Source: D37C17 sp964551815 (GTDB lineage: Bacteria; Fidelibacterota; Marinisomatia; SCGC-AAA003-L08; D37C17). From it: a stretch of DNA of 7,784 bases. The position numbers were made by a program, and so were the translations under genes. Below the pieces are notes generated by a model that was not told the DNA's origin, did not search any database, and worked only from the letters and a program-made list of their open reading frames with translations. Positions 1 to 5,279 of this stretch are shown here, piece by piece (position 1 is the stretch's first letter; every line of letters begins with the position of its first letter). The DNA is taken from positions 1-7,784 of the forward strand of contig CAZKEL010000075.1 of NCBI GenBank assembly GCA_964551815.1, written 5' to 3'.

Positions 1-1469
1 GAAGCCACAGGGTCAGCATTTGGTTCTTCTTCAATAGTTACAGAAATTTCGTCCTCATCCTCATGGGTGTGCAGTACAGAAGTCCATACACCGCATTCAC
101 CGGAGGCTTTCACCGGGTGATCTGTTTCTACATGCAGATTCCAAGTATATGATTTAGCTCCATTTTCATGGGGGTTCCCAACCGTAAAGGTAAGGAAATC
201 ACCATTGGTTCCTGTGATGTCCTGCAGGTCATCATTTCCTGCAGTTTGTGTCCAGGAATATCTGTCAATTCCATAAGGATAATCAGCATCACCAGAAGCA
301 GAACCATCGTTGCTGATGGTTATTCTGTTTTCATCAGGGTCAAAGTTATGAGGAATTTCATAATGTCCATCTGCCAAATTAGTACCGTCTATGGAAAGTA
401 CATGGGATAGAGAGACAATAGGGTCAGCATTATCACCGGTGGTTGCAGATGCCTGTGACTGTCTGCCTGCATACCAGGTGTCTCCGCCACCACTGCGGCG
501 AACGGTATGCCCTTCAGATGATTCACCAGCAGCATTGCTTCCGGTTACGGTATAGGAATAGGTAGATTCCTGTAATAATCCTTCACCGGGGTAATCTGCA
601 TAAAGATCAGCATCATCATGATAATCTGAATTTGTCTGACCGTTTGAACCTGTGAGTAGCCCGCCACATCCGCCAGGACCGTCACCTGGGTTTCCATCAT
701 TGGAATCAGGGTCAGCAGGTGCATCATCACGATAAACATTATAGGAAGTTGCCGGATAGCGGTTTCCTATATCGCTAAGATCAGAATCATCTTCATCCCA
801 ATCTAAAGTAATCGAATTATAATTTCCCGTTGCACTTAGGTTATCCGGAGCCTGAGGTGCAATATCACCAATAAATACTGAAAAGTTTTGATGACCTGAG
901 CCACCCATATAAAATTCAACAGTAGTCTCGCCTTCGTTAGAAATAGGATAGTAAACACCATCACCATTTTCATCATGCATTTGAACATACATGGGATAAG
1001 AAATTTGACCTGTTTCAATTGAGAAAGTAATAGAAGCAGAACCCGGTACATTAGATACAACCGTTCCATCCCATTGAGTAAGATTAGTAGAGAAAAACTC
1101 ATCATCATCTCTCACAATATCTTCCGTAAAGTGAGCTCCCCATCCATCGGCATCCCATTCAGGGTGATCAAAGTATAATGATATATAATTTGTTGGTGGA
1201 AATGGAGGCTCAGGAATATCATGAATAAAGTCATATCCCCAATCTGCATCTGCAGCAGCCCCTAAGTAGTTCGAGGGATCTGTCATCACCCAATCCAGAT
1301 TGCCTGTATTTTCAAATTGGTCATAACTATCAATGGTAGCTACTAATTGCAGTCTCCAGGTTGGACCAACCACTTCAGTAGGGGTAGCACAGTCCTCATT
1401 TGAGTGAGAAGCTGAAGCACCATATTCATTATGAATTGCTAAAATGGTAAAACAATATTCAACATCACC
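1..1469 (-). CDS. C-terminal/middle part of a large secreted FN3/PKD-like modular protein (both ends missing)
   Basis: Read on the minus strand from the N gap to the window edge, one frame stays open for 489 codons with no stop. It has no start because it begins in the gap and no end because it leaves the window. Local residues 1-30 look like the end of an FN3 domain (CFTILAIHNEYGAS, then CATP). Residues 37-200 form a domain with LGAAADADWGYD, EPPFPP and YISLYFDHPEW, of a style I associate with FCB-group extracellular proteins but cannot name. Residues 205-325 are FN3-like (APDNLSATG, ITLDWDED, YSYTVTGSNAAGES) with an Asp/Gly-rich insertion. Residues 348-481 resemble a PKD/REJ-type beta-sandwich (RITISNDGSASGDADYP, DRYSWTQTAG), and NADPIVSL at its start recurs as NADPVA at 485-489, suggesting tandem modules. 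It is strongly acidic, consistent with export. It is probably the continuation of the gene starting at 2364, but the unknown gap length means frame cannot prove this. Confidence 0.8.
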
Positions 1470-1569
1470 NNNNNNNNNNNNNNNNNNNNNNNNNNNNNNN
1501 NNNNNNNNNNNNNNNNNNNNNNNNNNNNNNNNNNNNNNNNNNNNNNNNNNNNNNNNNNNNNNNNNNNNN
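1470..1569. other. Assembly gap of 100 Ns
   Basis: Exactly 100 undetermined bases, the usual placeholder for a scaffold gap of unknown size. It sits inside or just after a run of Cys-rich repeats on the minus strand. The frames on the two sides differ by the nominal 100 bases, which is uninformative if the size is arbitrary. Short tandem repeats of the DDCxxC type are a plausible cause of the assembly break. Confidence 0.98.
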
Positions 1570-2364
1570 TGCATCTGAATTTGTACAGCCGGTACAGGAT
1601 GAATTATCACCATCGCAAACGCCACAGGCATCATCTACAGGTCCTGAAGATCCGCAAGAACCATCACACCAGGTATCTACTGCATCACCAAAACACACGC
1701 CGGCACAGTCCATATCTGCATTTCCACCTCCACAAACATCGCAATCATCAACTACAGCAGAACCACCGCAAACACCATTACAGTCATTAAACAAACAACT
1801 GCCATCATCTGCTGTTGCTTCAGCATCATGGTTACATGCAGAGGCATCAGTACAGCCTAATATATTATTAGCCGTTGATGTGCCACTAATTACAAATATA
1901 CCATTGTTGGAAAACCCGGGAAGTTCTTCACCAGGTGTTACGCCTAAAGTGGAACCATTTGAAGCATCATAAACTCTCAGGAAGGCAGCCTCACCATTTT
2001 GAAGATATAACTCCGCTGAAGTTGACCCATCCCAACCCATGAGCGGAACCGTAGTAACATTGTCGCTGGCATCGGCATATACCCAGCCCACACAAACATC
2101 TACACCATCCCGATCTACAAAGGCTGCCACAACATCACAGTCATTGGAAGGATCGCCATCTTGGTTAAAGGCATAACAGTCACCATCGTTGGGAGGTGAA
2201 GAGGTACCATCACCAACTGCAACATCGCCATCAATGGTTATTTCGCTTAACATATAAAAAGCCTGGAACGTGGACTGATCATAATACCATCCGGTTAAGG
2301 GTTCAGTAGCACGACCAAACAGGCCAGTTATCATTATTGAGAGCGTTAAAATATAAAATTTCAT
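1570..2364 (-). CDS. Secreted Cys-rich protein, N-terminal part (runs into gap)
   Basis: The visible 265 residues start with a signal peptide (MKFYILTLSIMITGLFGRA, cleavage probably near residue 19-20). Residues 26-150 form a domain with YYDQSTFQAFY, AAFVDRDGVDVCVGW, VPLMGWDG and FLRVYDASNG, and the plus-strand secreted protein carries a related one. From residue 170 comes GCTDASACNHDAEATADDGSC, then Cys repeats (DCNGVCGGSAVVDDCDVCGGG, DCAGVCFGDA, DACGVCDGDNSSC) up to the gap. Such repeats are typical of exported FCB-group and Marinimicrobia proteins; the exact function is unknown. The start at 2364 is preferred because GGAGG (2372-2376) lies 7 nt upstream and a clean signal peptide follows. 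An in-frame ATG at 2400 would add twelve polar residues (MKKFNLSNGGVK) with a weaker ribosome site. It is probably the front of the gene continued at 1-1469. A sigma70-like promoter lies about 150 bases upstream. Confidence 0.85.
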
Positions 2365-2471
2365 TTTGACTCCTCCATTTGATAGATTAAATTTTTTCAT
2401 AATTTCCGCTTTTTTTTAATTTAAGTTTTTAATAACATCCAAAATGTATCACACTTTAATTCAATGTAATC

Positions 2472-2486
2472 TTGACTTGCATCACA
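2472..2486 (-). promoter_or_regulatory. Crp/Fnr-like motif, copy 2 (in leader)
   Basis: The plus strand reads TTGACTTGCATCACA, identical in 14 of 15 positions to the copy at 2564-2578. The layout (TTGA)-N6-(TCACA) has one perfect TCACA half-site and one partial half-site of the Crp/Fnr family TGTGA-N6-TCACA palindrome. This copy lies downstream of the predicted transcription start, so bound protein here could repress. The role is inferred from motif shape and repetition. Confidence 0.4.
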
Positions 2487-2520
2487 TTGGTTTTTCTGGT
2501 CTTGGTAATACATCTCCCCC

Positions 2521-2550
2521 ATAATAGGTGCTAAAAGATACTGCTGTCAA
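2521..2550 (-). promoter_or_regulatory. Sigma70-type promoter of the secreted-protein gene
   Basis: On the minus strand there is a perfect -35 box TTGACA (plus coordinates 2545-2550), an 18-nt spacer and a -10 box TATTAT (2521-2526, five of six matches to TATAAT). Transcription would start near 2514, leaving a leader of about 150 nt before the ATG at 2364. The orientation and position fit the secreted-protein gene, which is separated from hflC by a long spacer. The match is to the general bacterial consensus; the promoter rules of this lineage are not known to me. Confidence 0.6.
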
Positions 2551-2563
2551 GTCTCATTAAAAA

Positions 2564-2578
2564 TTGACTAGCATCACA
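2564..2578 (-). promoter_or_regulatory. Crp/Fnr-like motif, copy 1 (upstream of promoter)
   Basis: The plus strand reads TTGACTAGCATCACA, with perfect TCACA and partial TTGA half-sites around a 6-bp spacer. Its centre is about 57 bp upstream of the predicted start site near 2514, close to the position where Crp-type activators commonly bind upstream of -35. The second copy starts 92 bp away on the far side of the start site. The regulator is not in the window, so this is inference. Confidence 0.4.
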
Positions 2579-2612
2579 AAATGTAAAAAGTTGTAATAAA
2601 GCAGTAAAAGGC

Positions 2613-2637
2613 GAGTATTTATCCTCAGTAAACACTC
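2613..2637 (-). terminator. Hairpin downstream of hflC, weak terminator candidate
   Basis: On the minus strand GAGTGTTTA pairs with TAAATACTC (9 bp including one G-U pair) around a 7-nt loop CTGAGGA, followed by GCC and a short run of four Ts. It begins 83 nt after the hflC stop and before the next promoter, as expected for the end of the hflKC operon. The AT-rich stem and short T-run make it a weak intrinsic terminator at best. Confidence 0.35.
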
Positions 2638-2720
2638 ATCTCCTCCTTAGTTATTGATAATTTACTGGTTTTTTAGTAATAAAACAAAGGTTTATTCGAG
2701 GAGGTCACGAAGAGGATATT

Positions 2721-3665
2721 TTACTTGTTTTCAAGGTATTTCAGGTAAGGATTATCCGTAGATAATATGAATTGGGTTGTGGAATCCAGCGTAGATGAAT
2801 AAGTCTTTAAAGTCTGAATAAAATTGTAAAACTCCGGTGATTTCCCATAGGCTTCTGCATAAACTTTAGTCGCTTTAGCATCTGCTTCTCCCCGTATTTG
2901 CTGGGCTTCGAGGTAGGCATGTGAAATAATCTCCTTTTTCCTCTGAACCTGCATACCAAGGATTTCCTGCTTTTTGCCTTGCCCCTGTGCACGGTATTTT
3001 TCAGCGATCCTGTTTTGTCCTGAAATCATACGGTTGAATACTTTTTCCTGAACCTGCGTAGTATAATTAATGCGTTTTAACTGCACATCCATAATTTCAA
3101 TACCCATATTTAGTTCAACCAACCTGCTGGACACAGAGTTTAAAATATTTTGAATTATTTCTAGCCTGGCACCTTTTAAGGGGACATCACCATTATCATC
3201 ACTATCTAAATTCATAGCTGAAGATTCTACATCCTGTGCTGCCATTTCCCTGTCTGAAGACCTGATAATTTCCACCATGGACCGGTTAGCAATTTCATCT
3301 CTCACCGCACCATCTAAAATATCGTCTAACCTTGACTGTGCCAGCATTTCATTTTTAGATGTCTTATAAAACTGTAATGCATCAGAAATCCGCCAGCGAG
3401 CAAAAGCATCAATGAATATATATTTATTATCCAGAGTTGGTATTTCGTTGGCTGCCCCTTCCCATTCTAGAATGCGCTTATCAAATTTAATCACTGTTTG
3501 AATGATTGGAATTTTAAAATGCAAACCTGCATCCTGAATGGTACCACCTATAGGCCGGCCAAACTGAATAACTACTGCCTGTTCAGTTTCATCCAAAATA
3601 AAAATTGATCCAAAGCCAATAATGACCATGATAACTAATAATATAGGGAAAATGGTTTTCTTCAT
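2721..3665 (-). CDS. hflC: HflC, membrane SPFH/prohibitin-family partner of HflK
   Basis: This 314-residue protein matches HflC over its full length (E. coli HflC is about 334 residues). HflC and HflK form a large inner-membrane complex, with bulk in the periplasm, that binds and modulates the FtsH protease. One N-terminal helix spans residues 4-24. The SPFH domain follows (ETEQAVVIQFGRPIG at 26-40, AGLHFKIPII at 46-55), with the usual variable segment near 145-170. The conserved C-terminal stretch is IMDVQLKRINY (191-201), VFNRMISGQNRIAEKYRAQGQ (209-229), GEADAKATKVYAEAYGKSPEFY (259-280). The ATG overlaps the hflK stop by one base (TAATG), and GGGAGG inside the last hflK codons is its ribosome site, so the two are translated together. 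ftsH is not in the window. Confidence 0.96.
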   Translation of the reverse strand: MKKTIFPILLVIMVIIGFGSIFILDETEQAVVIQFGRPIGGTIQDAGLHFKIPIIQTVIKFDKRILEWEGAANEIPTLDNKYIFIDAFARWRISDALQFYKTSKNEMLAQSRLDDILDGAVRDEIANRSMVEIIRSSDREMAAQDVESSAMNLDSDDNGDVPLKGARLEIIQNILNSVSSRLVELNMGIEIMDVQLKRINYTTQVQEKVFNRMISGQNRIAEKYRAQGQGKKQEILGMQVQRKKEIISHAYLEAQQIRGEADAKATKVYAEAYGKSPEFYNFIQTLKTYSSTLDSTTQFILSTDNPYLKYLENK

Positions 3666-4636
3666 TATTTACCTCCCTTAAGGTTCATTAATGGTAAAAA
3701 GTTTTCTAATTGTGAATCTACCACAACCTTTTCAGGGGATTTGGAATAGACTTCATTCATGGTTTCGATAAAATATCTGTCTTTGGTAATTTGGGGTGCT
3801 TTCTTATACTCTTTTAATACAAGTTCAAATAATTTGGCATCACCTTCAGCTGTATTGATTCTCTCTATAGCATATCCTTTGGCTTCATTGATTATTTTTT
3901 TCGCTTCCCCATCCGCTTTGTAGATTTCCTTATTAAAGGCCTGATTTGCTTCATTTATCAACGTTTCTTCTTCCTGCTCCGCCCGAATGACTTCATTAAA
4001 GGAATCTGCTACCGGGTCTGGGGGAAGCACTCCCTGCAGCTGTACCATTTTAACTATAATTCCTGTATTATATTTATCTAAGATACTCTGCATGTGAATT
4101 TTCGATTTATCAGCAATAATCTTACGGTCAGTCTGTAAAACTTCAGTAAATGACCTATCCCCAATCATCAACCGCAAGGTTGCTTCTGATACATCCTTAA
4201 TGGTATTGTCCACATCCCGTACATTAAATAGAAATGCTGCAGCATCTTTTATTTTAAACTGAACGATCCAATGGACTTCAGCTATGTTCAAATCTCCGGT
4301 GAGCATCCACGATTCAGAATTGAAGTTCCGTTTTGAATATTCGGTGCGTACTCCCGCCTTTACTGTTCTAAATCCAAATTCCTTTTTATATTGATAATCT
4401 ACCTTCACTCTATATACCCTGTCTATAAGTGGTATTTTGAAATGAAGTCCCGGCATGGTGGTATGGGAATATTTCCCCAATCGTAATATGACACCATTTT
4501 CATTGGCATCTACAGTGTAGAATGAAAAAAATGCTAAAATGACTAATACAATAATTACAATGAGGGATCCGAATTTTTTAAATTCAAAATTGGGAAGCTG
4601 TACATCAACATCCCCAAATTTTATATTTTGTGCCAT
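3665..4636 (-). CDS. hflK: HflK, membrane SPFH/prohibitin-family partner of HflC
   Basis: A 323-residue protein with a short cytoplasmic tail, one membrane helix at about 24-42, and an SPFH domain. The HflK-type signature is clear: ENGVILRLGKY (46-56), MPGLHFKIPLIDRVYRV (61-77), ESWMLTGDLNIAEVHWIVQF (108-127), then a charged coiled-coil stretch (LPPDPVADSFNEVIRAEQEEE at 204-224; KADGEAKKIINEAKGYA at 240-256) and RYFIETMNEVYSK (287-299). With HflC it forms the FtsH-regulating complex. It lacks the Gly-rich N-terminal extension of the longer E. coli protein (about 419 residues), as many HflK proteins do. It is the first gene of the hflK-hflC unit and is divergent from the small plus-strand operon. 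AAAGG about 11 nt upstream of the ATG is a modest ribosome site. Confidence 0.95.
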   Translation of the reverse strand: MAQNIKFGDVDVQLPNFEFKKFGSLIVIIVLVILAFFSFYTVDANENGVILRLGKYSHTTMPGLHFKIPLIDRVYRVKVDYQYKKEFGFRTVKAGVRTEYSKRNFNSESWMLTGDLNIAEVHWIVQFKIKDAAAFLFNVRDVDNTIKDVSEATLRLMIGDRSFTEVLQTDRKIIADKSKIHMQSILDKYNTGIIVKMVQLQGVLPPDPVADSFNEVIRAEQEEETLINEANQAFNKEIYKADGEAKKIINEAKGYAIERINTAEGDAKLFELVLKEYKKAPQITKDRYFIETMNEVYSKSPEKVVVDSQLENFLPLMNLKGGK

Positions 4637-4673
4637 GGTATTTTCTGCCTTTAAATTGATTTTGGATGGACTA

Positions 4674-4679
4674 TATAAT
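4674..4679 (+). promoter_or_regulatory. Possible -10 box for the small membrane protein/selenoprotein operon
   Basis: A perfect TATAAT lies in the AT-rich 126-bp gap between the hflK start and the small plus-strand genes, about 85 bp before the ATG at 4763. The best -35 candidate, TTTAAA at 4650-4655 with an 18-bp spacer, matches only four of six positions. In AT-rich DNA a perfect hexamer is not rare. Confidence 0.3.
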
Positions 4680-4762
4680 TTATAGGGTTATACCATATAT
4701 TGGCTATGAATTAAATATGGGATATTCCTTTGAAAATTCCCTAAATCGAGTGAAACTATCCT

Positions 4763-4936
4763 ATGGGAGAAACCATTCTATTTTTATTTTTTGTGGTGAT
4801 GACAGGAGCCGGCGTCTGGTTAGTCTGGAGAAGGACAGGCAACTACGATATTGACTTTTTCACCAAAATTTTAGGCTGGATACTCCTTATCCCCGGTATT
4901 TGGGGATTATTAGAATCATTAAAATTTATTCAGTAA
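4763..4936 (+). CDS. Small two-helix membrane protein, function unknown
   Basis: A 57-residue frame, short enough to be dropped by common length cut-offs. It is built almost entirely of two hydrophobic segments: residues 3-22 (TILFLFFVVMTGAGVWLVW) and about 33-52 (KILGWILLIPGIWGLLESL). They are joined by a charged turn RRTGNYDID, suggesting a helical hairpin in the inner membrane. I do not recognise a family. The ATG is the first start after an in-frame stop at 4751-4753; GAG at 4748-4750 is a weak ribosome site. Its stop codon TAA runs straight into the GGAG ribosome site of the SelW-like gene, so the two are very probably co-transcribed. It overlaps a different-frame reading that starts at 4666 and is less protein-like. 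Confidence rests on the hydrophobic pattern and the tight spacing. Confidence 0.6.
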   Translation: MGETILFLFFVVMTGAGVWLVWRRTGNYDIDFFTKILGWILLIPGIWGLLESLKFIQ

Positions 4937-4945
4937 GGAGAAACA

Positions 4946-5167
4946 ATGCAATTTCAGATAGAATTTTGTGAAAAGTGAAATTACCATCCTGACTTTGACC
5001 GTGTGTCAAACCTGATTAAAAAATATGCGCCCGACGCAACGGTTAGGGGAAATGACAATCCTCCCCGTTCTGGTGCATTTGAAGTGAAAAAAGATGGCGA
5101 TTTGGTGTACTCAAAATTTGATACTGGTGAGTTTCCAAACGAAAAGGAGGTAAAATCCTGGTTTTAA
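4946..5167 (+). CDS. SelW/Rdx-family selenoprotein with in-frame UGA (Sec) in a CxxU motif
   Basis: The frame from ATG 4946 to TAA 5165-5167 has one internal TGA, at 4976-4978. Read as selenocysteine it gives a 73-residue protein with Cys8-Glu-Lys-Sec11 right after the first beta strand (QFQIEFCEKU), the place of the CxxU/CxxC redox motif in the Rdx family (SelW, SelT, SelH). The rest follows the family pattern after the stop-like codon: NYHPDFDRVSNLIKKYAPDA as helix, GAFEVKKDGDLVYSK as strands, then TGEFPNEKEVKSWF (compare TG.FP...E in bacterial members). Rdx proteins have a thioredoxin-like fold and are thought to act in thiol redox reactions; substrates are unknown. GGAG at 4937-4940 with 5-nt spacing is a good ribosome site and overlaps the stop of the upstream membrane gene. 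A SECIS-like hairpin follows the UGA. Alternatives are a sequencing error or a dead gene; coding-like sequence beyond the TGA argues against both. Confidence 0.88.
4994..5010 (+). promoter_or_regulatory. Bacterial SECIS-like hairpin for Sec insertion
   Basis: TTTGAC and GTCAAA form a perfect 6-bp stem around the 5-nt loop CGTGT, inside the coding frame. The loop begins 21 nt after the UGA at 4976-4978. Bacterial SECIS elements lie just downstream of the UGA, have a small apical loop about 16-37 nt away, and carry a G among the first two loop bases, here the second. SelB bound to this hairpin would deliver Sec-tRNA. A lower stem is not obvious beyond the mismatched flanks. Confidence 0.65.
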
Positions 5168-5279
5168 CTCCCTGATTTGTGAAGGAAAAATATCCCATTA
5201 TATTGATATAAATCACTTATTAATCTGGTAAAAACCCTGTATTTTTTGGATATTAATTTGGATAGCTTTACGAAGCAGA

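Larger units (their letters stand above)
2365..2720. other. Intergenic region between hflC and the secreted-protein gene
   Basis: About 350 bases without a supported gene. On the minus strand, running from hflC, it holds a hairpin (2613-2637), two copies of a 15-bp motif (2564-2578 and 2472-2486), a promoter (2521-2550), a leader of about 115-150 nt, and the GGAGG ribosome site of the secreted-protein gene at 2372-2376. The leader is AT-rich. I saw no riboswitch or RNA gene that I could support. Confidence 0.7.

Noticed and set aside
836..1108. 90-codon hydrophobic minus-strand frame
   Set aside because: Frame-shifted shadow of the continuous 489-codon secreted-protein frame.
1581..1790. 69-codon His/Arg-rich plus-strand frame
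   Set aside because: Antisense of the Cys/Asp-rich repeats; the composition is explained by the opposite strand.
2531..2635. 34-codon GTG-start frame on the minus strand
   Set aside because: It has a good ribosome site but covers the promoter, one 15-bp motif and the hairpin, and shows no recognisable protein features. Kept only as a low-interest finding.
4666..4854. 62-codon plus-strand frame upstream of the selenoprotein
   Set aside because: It overlaps the hydrophobic 57-residue frame, has no ribosome site, shows no protein-like pattern and is not coupled to the next gene; its start lies before the likely transcription start.
4976..4978. TGA read as Trp or Gly under an alternative genetic code
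   Set aside because: No other in-frame TGA occurs in the long genes and Trp is always TGG, while this TGA sits at the known Sec position with a SECIS-like hairpin.
5168..5279. Possible terminator or promoter between the selenoprotein gene and the 826-residue gene
   Set aside because: Only short imperfect inverted repeats (for example ATATC/GATAT near 5190-5209) and no convincing -35/-10 pair; nothing I can support in these 112 bases.
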